From Eubacteriaceae bacterium (GTDB taxonomy: Bacteria > Bacillota > Clostridia > Peptostreptococcales > Anaerovoracaceae): 64,000 bases of DNA. Below the pieces are notes generated by a model. That model ran no database searches, had not been told where the DNA came from, and saw only the letters and a list, made by a program, of their open reading frames with translations. The translations under genes and the position numbers were made by a program. The stretch spans positions 7,175-71,174 of the forward strand of contig CABIXY010000010.1 of NCBI GenBank assembly GCA_902362805.1. Reading direction: 5' to 3'. Position 1 is the stretch's first letter. Each line of letters begins with the position of its first letter. This document shows, in pieces, positions 17,457 through 26,188 of this stretch.

Positions 17457-18545
17457 TTATTTGAACAGCGCCGCCAAGCTCTTTTCGTATGGCGGTCTGC
17501 ATATTCCCTTCTCTGTAATGACTGCTGTGATATTGTTTGCCGGTGTCACATCAAAGGATGGATTGTAGGTCTTTACTCCCTCCGGCGCCATCGGCTTTTC
17601 GTACCACATCTTGTAGATTTCTTCACCATCGCGGAGTTCGATATGGATGTCCTCTCCCGTAGGCGTATTCAGATCAATCGTCGAAGTCGGCACGTACATA
17701 TAGAATGGAATGCCATATTCTTTTGCCAAAATTGCCACGCCTGATGTGCCGATTTTGTTGGCTCCATCTCCGTTGGCAGCCATACGGTCACACCCTACGA
17801 CCACGGCATCAATCCAACCGTTTTTCATGACGATAGACGCCATATTATCGCAGATCAAAGTCACATCGATTCCTGATTTACAAAGCTCCCAGCTAGTCAG
17901 CCGCGCTCCCTGCAAGAGCGGCCTCGTCTCGTCAGCAAAAACTTTGAAATCATAACCCCGCTCCTGCCCCAGGTAAATAGGTGCAAGACAAGTTCCATAC
18001 TTTGCTGTTGCAATGGTACCAGCATTACAATGGGTCAGAATCCCCATGCCCGGCTGAAGCAGTGAAAGACCGTATTCTCCCATGGCAAAACAGGCTGCCT
18101 CGTCCTCTTTGCGGATTTGTTCTGCTTCAGCAAAAAGAACCTCCTTGGCTGTTTTCACGTCGAACCCCGTTGCTGCGGTTTTGTCAGATGCAGCCCCAGC
18201 TCCATGAATTTCGCTTACAAACTTGTCCCACATGCGAGAAAGCGCCCAAGCCAAGTTCACCGCTGTGGGTCTGGCTGTCACCAGATAGTCTTTAGCAGTC
18301 TTCAGCTGGAGTGCAAAGTCGTCGATATCTGTGCCCTGGAAATCTCTCACCGACAAGTAGAGACCATAAGCCGCCGCAACACCGATAGCCGGCGCCCCTC
18401 TGACCTTCAGTTTGTAGATAGCCTCCCAAACATCTTCTTTCGTATGCATCTCTTCGTAGATTTCTTCGCCGGGTAAGCGCGTCTGATCTAAAACCAACAT
18501 CTTATTATCTATGTATTTCACTGGTGCGATTTCAAATACTTTCAT
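17457..18545 (-). CDS. mtnA: S-methyl-5-thioribose-1-phosphate isomerase
   Basis: 362 residues, full length. It converts 5-methylthioribose-1-phosphate to the ribulose form in methionine salvage (or a related 5'-deoxyadenosine salvage route). The catalytic Cys is in THCNAGT near residue 173 and the catalytic Asp in GCDRMAANGDGANK near residue 251; the N-terminal KVRGAPAIGV and the ETRPLLQGARLT and PTSTIDL segments are also diagnostic. No other mtn gene is nearby, so the pathway is either split or shortened. It leads a six-gene minus-strand operon. GGTGGAGAA precedes the ATG. Confidence 0.95.
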   Translation of the reverse strand: MKVFEIAPVKYIDNKMLVLDQTRLPGEEIYEEMHTKEDVWEAIYKLKVRGAPAIGVAAAYGLYLSVRDFQGTDIDDFALQLKTAKDYLVTARPTAVNLAWALSRMWDKFVSEIHGAGAASDKTAATGFDVKTAKEVLFAEAEQIRKEDEAACFAMGEYGLSLLQPGMGILTHCNAGTIATAKYGTCLAPIYLGQERGYDFKVFADETRPLLQGARLTSWELCKSGIDVTLICDNMASIVMKNGWIDAVVVGCDRMAANGDGANKIGTSGVAILAKEYGIPFYMYVPTSTIDLNTPTGEDIHIELRDGEEIYKMWYEKPMAPEGVKTYNPSFDVTPANNITAVITEKGICRPPYEKSLAALFK

Positions 18546-18694
18546 TTCTCCACCTGCCTGTAATTGTAATCTAACGCATGTCTCCCTGCGGTAACGTATT
18601 ACTTGCCCAATATGCCTTCAGTCACTTCCGCTCCTCTCGCTGTCTGTTTTGCCTAGCCGAACAAGCTTGGAGTAAAAAGACAAGGCTGTCTTGA

Positions 18695-18805
18695 TTATAG
18701 CGTCCATTATACCGTGCGCATTCCTCTAAATATAGAATAGAAGCGCATGATTCAATGGACGCTTCCTTGCAGTGAAACTGTCTGGGTTATAGCGTCCATT
18801 ATACC
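18695..18805. repeat. 19-bp direct repeat with an inverted copy of its core, upstream of mtnA
   Basis: TTATAGCGTCCATTATACC occurs at 18695-18713 and again at 18787-18805. Between them AATGGACGCT (18754-18763) is the reverse complement of the core AGCGTCCATT, so either copy can pair with it in RNA. The repeat read on the minus strand also contains TATAAT. About 400 bases (18546-18945) here hold no gene. Confidence 0.7.
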
Positions 18806-18827
18806 ATTAATCTTACCTTCTCTGCAA
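18798..18827 (-). promoter_or_regulatory. Candidate promoter for mtnA operon
   Basis: Minus strand TTGCAG (18827-18822), 18-base spacer, TATAAT (18803-18798). A second TATAAT (18711-18706) in the other copy of the direct repeat lacks a convincing -35. Confidence 0.4.
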
Positions 18828-18945
18828 GGGAAATAGCCCTGTTGTTTGCTTATAAAACAGCTGTTTCTAAGGGGAGGGCGCGACATCTTTGCTCCACTCA
18901 TGCCTTGTAACGCAATTTCACGACAACTCCCCCTTTCTACATAAT

Positions 18946-19587
18946 TTACCCTATACTTCTACTGAAATGGAGTTCAATATATTTTTTAACATCATCGTGG
19001 TTTCCCTCTTGAATCGCCCGTAAAATCTGCTCATGCTCAAGAATATTCTCATCCCTGTCAACATCATAATTTTGATGGTCGTATAAAACTACAAGGAAAA
19101 GAAGATTAAAAAATGCAGCATACAATCGTTCCAAAGTAGTATTTCTCAGTATCTTTATGAGGCTGACATCGAATTCAATAGCGATTTGGGCAAATCGATA
19201 ATCACTTTCAATCGAATGCTCTTTACTAAGGTTTTTCTGCTGTGCAATAAAGTCCCTCATCAGCGTAATCAAATCAGGAATTAGATTCTTTTTGATGCAT
19301 TGTTCATAGCTTCCTACCAACAAAATCTTTGCCGTATCCTGTACTTCATTAAAAAGTGATTGATCAATCTCGACCACCCGAGGCCCTGCATGAGGAGTAA
19401 ACGTCACCAGGCCTTCGCTTTCCAAAATGGACAGAGCCTCTCTGACGGGCGAATTGCTGATTTCTAATTCCTTAGCCAATTCAAGCATATTTATTTTTTC
19501 TCCAAGCTGATAAGTTTGGTCGAGAATTCGACCTTTGATCAAATCATAGACCTGGTCTTTGATGGAAATTTTTTTTAAGACACTCAT
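18946..19587 (-). CDS. GntR family (FCD-type) transcriptional regulator, paralogue 1
   Basis: 213 residues. N-terminal winged helix (about 5-70) with ISNSPVREALSILESEGLV, the classic GntR recognition segment, and a helical FCD-like ligand domain (about 80-213). The ligand domain is divergent from FadR but shares EQILRAIQEGN and the FxRxF-like FDVSLIKI with the two paralogues at 26984 and 32377, so the three form one subfamily. It is divergently placed from the amino-acid dehydrogenase at 19819, which it probably controls, likely via the TGCACA sites between the genes. The ligand is unknown, perhaps the amino acid or its keto acid. Confidence 0.88.
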   Translation of the reverse strand: MSVLKKISIKDQVYDLIKGRILDQTYQLGEKINMLELAKELEISNSPVREALSILESEGLVTFTPHAGPRVVEIDQSLFNEVQDTAKILLVGSYEQCIKKNLIPDLITLMRDFIAQQKNLSKEHSIESDYRFAQIAIEFDVSLIKILRNTTLERLYAAFFNLLFLVVLYDHQNYDVDRDENILEHEQILRAIQEGNHDDVKKYIELHFSRSIG

Positions 19588-19718
19588 GAAGTCACCTGCC
19601 TTCTCTATTTTGGGATAACATCTTTTTACTTACTATTATAGGAAACAATGAATTGGCTGTCAAATCTTTTATGTTTTATGCACAATGGACTATAGATTTC
19701 CGAATTTTTAATTTTTTA

Positions 19719-19746
19719 TTGACAAATAAATTTATGGCGGTATAAT
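19719..19746 (+). promoter_or_regulatory. Promoter of the first amino-acid dehydrogenase
   Basis: TTGACA (19719-19724), 16-base spacer, TATAAT (19741-19746): a near-consensus sigma-A promoter about 70 bases before the ATG at 19819. Confidence 0.75.
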
Positions 19747-19770
19747 ATAAGCAGGATTATCGATTATGGA

Positions 19771-19782
19771 TTATGCACAATA
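19771..19782. promoter_or_regulatory. TGCACA operator-like site downstream of the promoter
   Basis: TTATGCACAATA (19771-19782) lies about 25 bases after the predicted start of transcription; the nearly identical TTATGCACAATG is at 19676-19687 upstream of the -35. Similar cores occur at 24291, 30472 and 32346, each next to a promoter of a related gene. Confidence 0.45.
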
Positions 19783-19818
19783 TATCAAACTTATAAAAGG
19801 ATAGAAAGGAATGTAAAA

Positions 19819-21144
19819 ATGAGAAGTTTATTTACCCCTTTAAAAGAGGAAGGGCTCACAACTCTTAGAATCAGGCACGACTTTAAGGACGGCAGTTTCA
19901 AACTCTATGTCGCAAAGGAATGGGAAAAAGAGTTTGATTTCTCAAAGTACAACAAAGAATTCTATCTAGATGGAATTTTCACAGAGAATGCCCGATACTT
20001 AAACACGCAACAAGTAAGAGCACTGTACAAAAAATACAATCTGGAAGACTATCTGGATGAAATCCTCGATTTGATCAGGCAGGGGCGGCATTTTGGTATC
20101 GACGCCTACTACAACGACAAATACGATATCCGTTTCATGATGCACGAACACAGCAGACGTCTGGGCGTACTCAATAAAAGTCATGCCATCATGGCTGGCG
20201 GTATCCGAAGGCATTTTCCAGAAGAAGACGAAAAAGAGGTCATTATCGACGGATTAAATCTAGGACGCGGTATGAGTTTTAAAAACATTGCCGGCAGTCT
20301 GCCCTTTGGCGGTTGTAAAGCAACAGTACAAATGCAAGAGCTCGACATGACCAACATGGAGGTCATGGGATTTCTTGCGTATGCCTTGGATAGCACTAGA
20401 GACATGACTGGTCCGGATATGAATTTCCCAACCGAAATGTCTGATGTCATGATAAAGGAAGGCTATTCCGTGCAGTTTACTGGCGGTCCGAATGCCAAAA
20501 CAGGTGAAACAGGAAAACCGACAGCTTACGGCGTATATCTGTCCATGAAACAGGCTGTAAAATTTAAAGAAGGCAGCGAAAGCCTGGATGGCAAAAGTAT
20601 TGCCCTCATCGGTCTAGGTGCTGTCGGCTGGTATATGGGAGAATATCTCTTGCAGGAAGACGTGACCCTTTATATAGCAGATATAAATCAAAACCGTGCG
20701 CAAGAATTTGTCGATACCCATCCTGGAGCGGATGTACAGACAGTTGATGTAGAAGCAGCTCTTTATATGGAGGTTGACATCGTATGCCCATGTGCAATCG
20801 GCGGCATTCTCTACGACGAAAATATCCCGCAGCTCAAGTGCAAATACATATGGGGGTCTGCCAACAATCAGTTGAAAGCGTCCAGTCAGGAAGAGGAATA
20901 CAGGCTTGCCAAGCTATTAGACTCACAGGATATCTTGTTTCAGTCAGAGTGGTGGCACAATACGGCAGGTGTCATCTGTGGTGCCGAAGAGTATCTCTAT
21001 AACGGAGATGAAGATTCACTGAAGAAAAAGGTAGAGGCAATTTTGCCAATAAATACATGGAAAAATCTAAACCGCGCCAAAGAATTAGGTATTACACCTA
21101 CAGAATCCTGCTACTCCCTTTGTGACAGTCTTCTCTACGATTAA
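19819..21144 (+). CDS. Glu/Leu/Phe/Val dehydrogenase family enzyme, paralogue 1
   Basis: 441 residues, the normal size for NAD(P)-dependent amino-acid dehydrogenases that oxidatively deaminate an L-amino acid to the keto acid and ammonium. The N-terminal catalytic domain has LPFGGCKATV (about 170-179, Lys of the substrate/catalytic site) and GPDMNFPTEMSD (about 200). The NAD domain has the Rossmann GLGAVGWYMGEY near 262, CPCAIGG near 325 and SANNQLK. A long N-terminal extension of about 60 residues (MRSLFTPLKEEGLTTL) is shared with the paralogue at 29101 and is unusual for leucine or glutamate dehydrogenases. Substrate is not determined. Terminator at 21165-21204. Confidence 0.88.
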   Translation: MRSLFTPLKEEGLTTLRIRHDFKDGSFKLYVAKEWEKEFDFSKYNKEFYLDGIFTENARYLNTQQVRALYKKYNLEDYLDEILDLIRQGRHFGIDAYYNDKYDIRFMMHEHSRRLGVLNKSHAIMAGGIRRHFPEEDEKEVIIDGLNLGRGMSFKNIAGSLPFGGCKATVQMQELDMTNMEVMGFLAYALDSTRDMTGPDMNFPTEMSDVMIKEGYSVQFTGGPNAKTGETGKPTAYGVYLSMKQAVKFKEGSESLDGKSIALIGLGAVGWYMGEYLLQEDVTLYIADINQNRAQEFVDTHPGADVQTVDVEAALYMEVDIVCPCAIGGILYDENIPQLKCKYIWGSANNQLKASSQEEEYRLAKLLDSQDILFQSEWWHNTAGVICGAEEYLYNGDEDSLKKKVEAILPINTWKNLNRAKELGITPTESCYSLCDSLLYD

Positions 21145-21164
21145 TGGATACCACTAATTTGCCC

Positions 21165-21204
21165 ATAAAAGATCCCTGACGATTCATCGCCAGGGATCTT
21201 TTAT
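21165..21204. terminator. Bidirectional terminator
   Basis: ATAAAAGATCCCTG (21165-21178) and CAGGGATCTTTTAT (21191-21204) are perfect 14-base arms with A/T runs at both ends, between the convergent dehydrogenase and MttB-like genes. Confidence 0.85.
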
Positions 21205-21210
21205 AAGTAT

Positions 21211-22647
21211 TTAAGCTTCCTTATTCTCTGCTTCCGCTTCCTCTATGATCTTATCAATTGTCTTCACTACGTCTGCGGCAAGCGGCTCAGCTTGGTGATG
21301 TTCAAGAATATATCTCACCTTTTCTGCTGCTTTCATACCATAATCCTTTGCTCCATCGCTTTCCCACGCTTCATAAGATCTGCGCTCCACTAAATCTGCT
21401 ATCAAATGTTCCTTCTTAAAATACTGATAAGTGTGTTTAGTGGAAAGAAAATTACCGCCAGGTCCTACCTCAGCAATGGTGTCCAACCCGATCAGCGCAT
21501 CGCTGACATCGATACCTTCGGCAATTCTTTTTGCTATGCCGACCATTTCGTTGCACGCAACAAGGTGTGTTAGGGATCCTGTCAGACCGATATCGATAAA
21601 TCCGCTATCATGAATCAGATTTCCCCCGCCTAGTAGTGAAATCAGAATTCCAAACATTCCCTCCATACCAGCTTGTGCGTCAACTGTCTTTGCCTCTGTG
21701 GCTCCCGCCAAATCAAAGCCCGGTATTCCTAGATATCTTGTAATTTCATTAGATGCGCTTTCTAGCATGTTACCTTCTGGCGTACCATATGGAGCCTGCA
21801 TGGTCTTCATATCCAACGGACTTGCTCCAACACCACCGATAAAAGGTGCACCCGGTGCTGTCAGTTGATGAATGACAAGGCCCGTCAAAGACTCTGCAAA
21901 ACCTATTGTCAAACAGCCTGCCACGCTGGTCGGCCCCGCTGCACCCATGATAATTCCCGGTGTATAAACACAAGGGACATAATGTTCTGCAGCTGTCATC
22001 AGCTTTTCAATAGCATCTTTAGTGTGGGTCAAAGGCGTTGTCGGTTCACTATATACAATTAGGAAAGGCCTTTCTTTAAAAGCCTCCGCCCCGCCTGCAA
22101 CGGCTTCACACATTTCAAAGATTCTCTCCAGATTTTTCTTTGTAAAGGCCCAAGTAGCAATTGGCTTCGTTGTATTGCGAAGCATTGCATCAACTTCATG
22201 AAGGTCAGCCAGTTTTTCAGTCTGATCGCCAATCATAACCAAAGACATGGCAAAATCCATATGCTCTAAGGCATCCACGACTTTTGCCGTATTCGCAGCG
22301 TCTTCTTTACGAGAAAGTCTCCGCTCTCCAGTTTGTGGGTCAATAAAATTACAGCAGGTAGGCCCTGATCCGAAATAAGAATTTCTATCTCCCAGCAACA
22401 TGGTTTCTTTCCCCCGTCTATCATAAATCCGAACCATCTCAGGCGCTGACTCAATGCACTCCTCTACTAAAGTTCTAGGGATTTTTACCCGGATACCATC
22501 GACAACACAGCCAGCGGTCTGCAAAAGTTCCACTGCTTTGGGACAGTGAATATCTGCACCAACAGTTTCCATGACAGTGTACACGGCCTCCATGATTTTT
22601 TTAATCTTCTCTTCCCCTAGGAATGTAAGCTTTATATTACTTTTCAT
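21211..22647 (-). CDS. MttB-family trimethylamine-type methyltransferase, non-pyrrolysine
   Basis: 478 residues with no in-frame amber codon, so it belongs to the non-pyrrolysine MttB superfamily (COG5598), whose characterised members demethylate quaternary amines (glycine betaine MtgB, proline betaine MtpB, carnitine MtcB, gamma-butyrobetaine MtyB), passing the methyl group to a corrinoid protein. Family segments: FGSGPTCCNFID near residue 95, YSEPTTPLTHT near 215, IGGVGASPLDMKTMQ near 288 and the EVGPGGNFLSTKHTYQYF end near 410. It overlaps the stop of the BCCT transporter gene by 11 bp with GGAGG before the ATG, so import and demethylation are coupled. No corrinoid protein or activase is in the window. 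Exact substrate unknown. Confidence 0.9.
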   Translation of the reverse strand: MKSNIKLTFLGEEKIKKIMEAVYTVMETVGADIHCPKAVELLQTAGCVVDGIRVKIPRTLVEECIESAPEMVRIYDRRGKETMLLGDRNSYFGSGPTCCNFIDPQTGERRLSRKEDAANTAKVVDALEHMDFAMSLVMIGDQTEKLADLHEVDAMLRNTTKPIATWAFTKKNLERIFEMCEAVAGGAEAFKERPFLIVYSEPTTPLTHTKDAIEKLMTAAEHYVPCVYTPGIIMGAAGPTSVAGCLTIGFAESLTGLVIHQLTAPGAPFIGGVGASPLDMKTMQAPYGTPEGNMLESASNEITRYLGIPGFDLAGATEAKTVDAQAGMEGMFGILISLLGGGNLIHDSGFIDIGLTGSLTHLVACNEMVGIAKRIAEGIDVSDALIGLDTIAEVGPGGNFLSTKHTYQYFKKEHLIADLVERRSYEAWESDGAKDYGMKAAEKVRYILEHHQAEPLAADVVKTIDKIIEEAEAENKEA

Positions 22648-24175
22648 TTTTCTTTTCCTCCTGCAGAATTCTATTCATTCCTCTAATACTGGAGAAGAGG
22701 AATATGATGACAATGAATAATATCGGAAAGGTTGCCAGTGTCGCCAGCATCTTTGTACCATCTACCCCGGCAAAGCAGATCATAACCCAGGCCAATGTAC
22801 CCATGATAATTCCCCACATCACTTTCTGATACAGCGGCGGCTCATTGTCTTCAACGGCAAACCCCGAGGTGGTTAATATTGCAATACTGGAGGTCATTGA
22901 GTCGGCCGTGGTGATAAATGATATGATAATAATAATTAGAAATACCACGATTAAAATACTCCCTAGTGGTAACCCTTTAAAAAATTCAAATACTGCTGAT
23001 TCCAAGCCTTTCACATTTAAGGCATCAGCGATGTCCACAGTGCCTGAAAGCTGCATGTTTATGGCCGTACCACCAAAGATGGTAAACCATAAGATACCGA
23101 AAATTGCTGGTGCAATCATATTGACCAGCAGAAACTCCTTAATCGTCCGTCCATAAGATATCCTAGTCAAAAAGATTCCCGCAACCGGGGCGTAAGAGAA
23201 CCATACGGCCCAATAGAAAACAGTCCACCAATCCGCCCAATCCTCTCCTTTATGGTCTACGCCTAAATAAGTATGTAGGTGGAAAAAGTTCTGTATATAT
23301 TCCCCTGTTCCCTGCACGCCCAACTTCAAAATATATGAAGTTGGACCGACAATCAAGATAAAGATCATCACGATAAGGTACAACTTCACATTTTGGCTGG
23401 ACAACCAGTTCATTCCTTTATCCAGACCCGTTGCAGAGGAGATGGTGAACGCAATGACAATCCCTGCGGCTACGAGAAGCCAGACAAAGGTAGAAGGTTC
23501 TATGGGAGATATGTATCCAAAGCCCGATGTGATCTGCATAATTCCCTGCCCCATAGATGTGGCAATTCCTCCTGCCAAAGCGAACACACATAGCGCATCA
23601 ATCAATTTTGCAATATTACCTTTGCTCATTTTTTCCCCTAATAGAAAATACAAGCCCGAGCCAATGGTCATATTCTGCTTATAGTTATATACAGCAAGCC
23701 CAATTGGAATTGCTGCTATAATATAAATTGCATAAATAGTAAAAGTCCAATGCAGATATGTATTGGACATAGAAAACATCACTGCCTCTCCAGAAAACGC
23801 CTCAATTTCTTCAGCTGGTGCAGACAATAACTGAATCGGCTCAGCGACACCCCAAAACACAATGCCAATACCGATGCTAGAGCACAGAGACATGGTGAAC
23901 CACTGCCAAATTGAAAACTTAGGTTTTGCGTCCCTGCCTCCAAATCTGATATTTCGCCAAGGACTGCAGAGTGCAATGATTAAGATGACTACACAGGCCA
24001 GTGCGACTAGTAAATATAACCAATCAAACCAATGTGCAATCCACCCATAGGCAGCGTTTACAGCTTTGGTAAACGCCGAATTATTCACCAGACTCAAAAT
24101 TAGAGCGCCGACTAAGACAATAAACGGAGGCCAAAAGACCACATGGTTTATCCTGTTCTTTTTCTTCCCATTCAT
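22637..24175 (-). CDS. BCCT family betaine/carnitine/choline transporter
   Basis: About 512 residues from the ATG at 24175 (AAAGGA nine bases upstream); an in-frame upstream extension to 24280 is not needed. Twelve predicted helices. Family motifs: FSIWQWFTMSLCSSIGIGIVFWGVAEP in helix 3-4 (positions about 88-114) and DWWTVFYWAVWFSYAPVAGIFLTRISYGRT in helix 8 (about 315-345), the tryptophan-rich segment that binds the quaternary ammonium group. It should import a betaine, carnitine or gamma-butyrobetaine-like substrate. First gene of an operon with the MttB-like methyltransferase. Confidence 0.93.
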   Translation of the reverse strand: MNGKKKNRINHVVFWPPFIVLVGALILSLVNNSAFTKAVNAAYGWIAHWFDWLYLLVALACVVILIIALCSPWRNIRFGGRDAKPKFSIWQWFTMSLCSSIGIGIVFWGVAEPIQLLSAPAEEIEAFSGEAVMFSMSNTYLHWTFTIYAIYIIAAIPIGLAVYNYKQNMTIGSGLYFLLGEKMSKGNIAKLIDALCVFALAGGIATSMGQGIMQITSGFGYISPIEPSTFVWLLVAAGIVIAFTISSATGLDKGMNWLSSQNVKLYLIVMIFILIVGPTSYILKLGVQGTGEYIQNFFHLHTYLGVDHKGEDWADWWTVFYWAVWFSYAPVAGIFLTRISYGRTIKEFLLVNMIAPAIFGILWFTIFGGTAINMQLSGTVDIADALNVKGLESAVFEFFKGLPLGSILIVVFLIIIIISFITTADSMTSSIAILTTSGFAVEDNEPPLYQKVMWGIIMGTLAWVMICFAGVDGTKMLATLATFPILFIVIIFLFSSIRGMNRILQEEKKNEK

Positions 24176-24282
24176 TTTTCCATTCCTTTTTTCTTTCCAT
24201 ATAGACAGCCTGCTTATATGGACTTTCAGTTTGTCTTTATTAAATAGACAAACTTTTGTATACGGTTTGAAGATTAACAATT

Positions 24283-24342
24283 ATACATCGTGCACAATCG
24301 ATTATGTATATAAAATATACTCCCCTATTCGCAAATTGTCAA
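24283..24342 (-). promoter_or_regulatory. Promoter and operator-like site of the BCCT-MttB operon
   Basis: Minus strand TTGACA (24342-24337), 17-base spacer, TATATT (24319-24314). Immediately downstream the sequence ATACATCGTGCACAATCGA (24283-24301) carries the TGCAC core shared with the dehydrogenase and GntR promoters, placed at about +10 to +20. Confidence 0.65.
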
Positions 24343-24371
24343 CTTCTATTCGCAAATTTTCTGATAATTTT

Positions 24372-25139
24372 TTACTGCTTCCTCTGAAAGGCTCTGACTG
24401 ACAGGACATAAAACGCCGCCAACAGAAACACGCACCACAACATGGCAGTCAGCGTGATATCCGCCTGCAGTGCTTTTCCCTGCAGGGCATCCCGCAAGGT
24501 GTCGATAATCGGTGTCATAGGCTGGTGCTCGGCAAAAATCCGCAAAACCTGCGGCATCGTATCTGTCGGAACAAAACCAGAGCTTATGTATGGCAGGACG
24601 ATGGCGAATACAGAAAAGGCGCCTGCCCCTTCTGGGCTTTTGGCGATGATGCCAAAGAAGATGGAACACCACGAAATTGTCTGGATATATAGACAGAGGA
24701 TCAGTATCGCCACCAGCCAGCCTGCAAAATTCGCTTCTGGCCTAAAACCGACAAGAAAAGCAACCGCCACTACCAGCGCAGTCGTCAGTCCGTTTCTAGC
24801 AAAGGATTCCCAAAGATGACCGGATAATATAGCGGATTTTTTGATAGGCATCGTGCAGAAGCGATCAATGATGCCCGTCTTTATATCGGTGCTTACACTG
24901 ATTGCCGTGGTCGTCGCACACTGTCCCAAGCTCTGCAGTATAATGCCTGGAACAATATAGTTGACGTAAGAGGTACTGCCTACGTTCATTGCTCCGCCGA
25001 GAACATAGACGAAGAGAATCATCATCAGTACAGGTGCTACAAAGCTGGTCAAAATCATATCGGGATTTCGTTTCGTTAATAATAAACATCGACCGGTCAT
25101 GGTTTTTGTATCGTAAAACGAGCTAACAAGTTTCTTCAT
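24372..25139 (-). CDS. ABC-2 type transporter permease
   Basis: 255 residues, six predicted helices, ABC-2/DrrB-type layout: cytoplasmic N-terminus with RCLLLTKRNPD, first helix FVAPVLMMILFVYVLGG (about 35-51), YVNYIVPGIILQSLGQ, then the PLPYISSGFVP-like segment LPYISSGFVPTDTMP near 185. It exports drugs or lipophilic compounds together with the ATPase encoded upstream, whose stop it overlaps by 17 bp. Both lie under a TetR regulator at 26189. Confidence 0.88.
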   Translation of the reverse strand: MKKLVSSFYDTKTMTGRCLLLTKRNPDMILTSFVAPVLMMILFVYVLGGAMNVGSTSYVNYIVPGIILQSLGQCATTTAISVSTDIKTGIIDRFCTMPIKKSAILSGHLWESFARNGLTTALVVAVAFLVGFRPEANFAGWLVAILILCLYIQTISWCSIFFGIIAKSPEGAGAFSVFAIVLPYISSGFVPTDTMPQVLRIFAEHQPMTPIIDTLRDALQGKALQADITLTAMLWCVFLLAAFYVLSVRAFQRKQ

Positions 25140-26079
25140 TTTTTATACCTTCCTTTTCTCCAATCAGCGTTAAAAAGACATCCTCAAGGGTGGGCTGCTT
25201 CTGCGTGAATTCTTTGATTCCTCCCCCGTTAGAAGCAAACTTCTGGAACAGCTGGGACAGCATATTTGCTGTTCCGTCAGTATAGATTGTCAGCTTATTC
25301 TCTTCCTGCGTCTCCATCGTTTCAAATTCACTGACAAGCCTGCAAGCCCGCGCAAAGTCTTCTTCATCGGCAAAGGTGAACTCTGCCACACCTTGGGGAA
25401 GCATGTTTTTCAGTTCTCGTGCCGTTCCCTCGACGAGGATAGACCCTTTGTCCAGAATGCCGATTTTATCGGCTAACTGCTCAGCTTCCTCCAAATATTG
25501 TGTAGTTAAAAAGATCGTCACCCCGGAATCTTTCAGTTCCCGAATAATCTTCCACATGCTATGACGGCTTTGCGGATCAAGACCCGTTGTCGGTTCGTCT
25601 AAGAAGATCATCTCAGGTCTGTTGACCAAACTCATGGCGATATCCAATTTTCTCTTCATTCCTCCAGAATAGGTCGATACAAAACGATTAGCGGAATCCG
25701 TCAAGTTGAAATAGGCTAACAGTTCGTCAGCTCTCTCTTTTGGACCTGCGATATGATTGAGTTTTCCTATCAGCAATAGGTTCTCTCGACCGGTCAGCGA
25801 TTCGTCCACGCTTGCAAACTGCCCTGTCAAGCTGATCACTTCCCGCACTTTTTCCGGCTCTCTTATCACATCATGACCACTTACCCGCAATTCCCCTACA
25901 TCCGGTCTTAGCAATGTCGTCAGCATCTTGGTGGTCGTCGTTTTCCCTGCGCCGTTGGAGCCCAAAAGAGAGTAAACTGTTCCCCGCTCCACCTCAAAGT
26001 TCACATCTGTTAACACTGATTTGTCTTGATAACTTTTATACAGCCCTTTTACAGAAATAGCTCGATCTGTCTTTTTCAT
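25123..26079 (-). CDS. ABC transporter ATP-binding protein, DrrA-type
   Basis: About 318 residues from the ATG at 26079, preceded by AAGGAGG. Walker A LLGSNGAGKTTTTKM (about 39-53), signature YSGGMKRKLDIAMSL (about 140-154), Walker B MIFLDEPTTGLDP (about 160), H-loop-like IFLTTQYLEEAEQLAD. The TQY in place of the usual TTH at the switch position is the DrrA-type pattern. The C-terminal about 80 residues are the DUF4162-like domain. It energises the permease at 24372. An operator-like 17-mer (26100-26116) sits just ahead of the ribosome site. Confidence 0.92.
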   Translation of the reverse strand: MKKTDRAISVKGLYKSYQDKSVLTDVNFEVERGTVYSLLGSNGAGKTTTTKMLTTLLRPDVGELRVSGHDVIREPEKVREVISLTGQFASVDESLTGRENLLLIGKLNHIAGPKERADELLAYFNLTDSANRFVSTYSGGMKRKLDIAMSLVNRPEMIFLDEPTTGLDPQSRHSMWKIIRELKDSGVTIFLTTQYLEEAEQLADKIGILDKGSILVEGTARELKNMLPQGVAEFTFADEEDFARACRLVSEFETMETQEENKLTIYTDGTANMLSQLFQKFASNGGGIKEFTQKQPTLEDVFLTLIGEKEGIKNEETC

Positions 26080-26099
26080 AATCATCCTCCTTTTTATAT

Positions 26100-26116
26100 A
26101 CATGGTGTCTGTATGT
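26100..26116. promoter_or_regulatory. Putative TetR operator before the ABC exporter
   Basis: ACATGGTGTCTGTATGT fits the pattern ACAT-N9-(A/T)TGT that also occurs twice upstream of the TetR gene (26854-26870, 26884-26900). Extended outward it reads ATACAT-N9-ATGTAT. Confidence 0.55.
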
Positions 26117-26188
26117 ATTTTGATGAAAAAAATGCCCTTGCCCTCCTCGTTCATGTTGCGAGGAGGGTTTCCGGGAATCTCATTGCTT

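Noticed and set aside
18546..18945. SAM or other known riboswitch before mtnA
   Set aside because: I could not find the conserved core of SAM riboswitches on either strand; only the direct/inverted repeats are clear.
21211..22647. Pyrrolysine-containing trimethylamine methyltransferase MttB
   Set aside because: The frame is complete without any internal amber codon, so it is a non-pyrrolysine homologue; trimethylamine is not the expected substrate.
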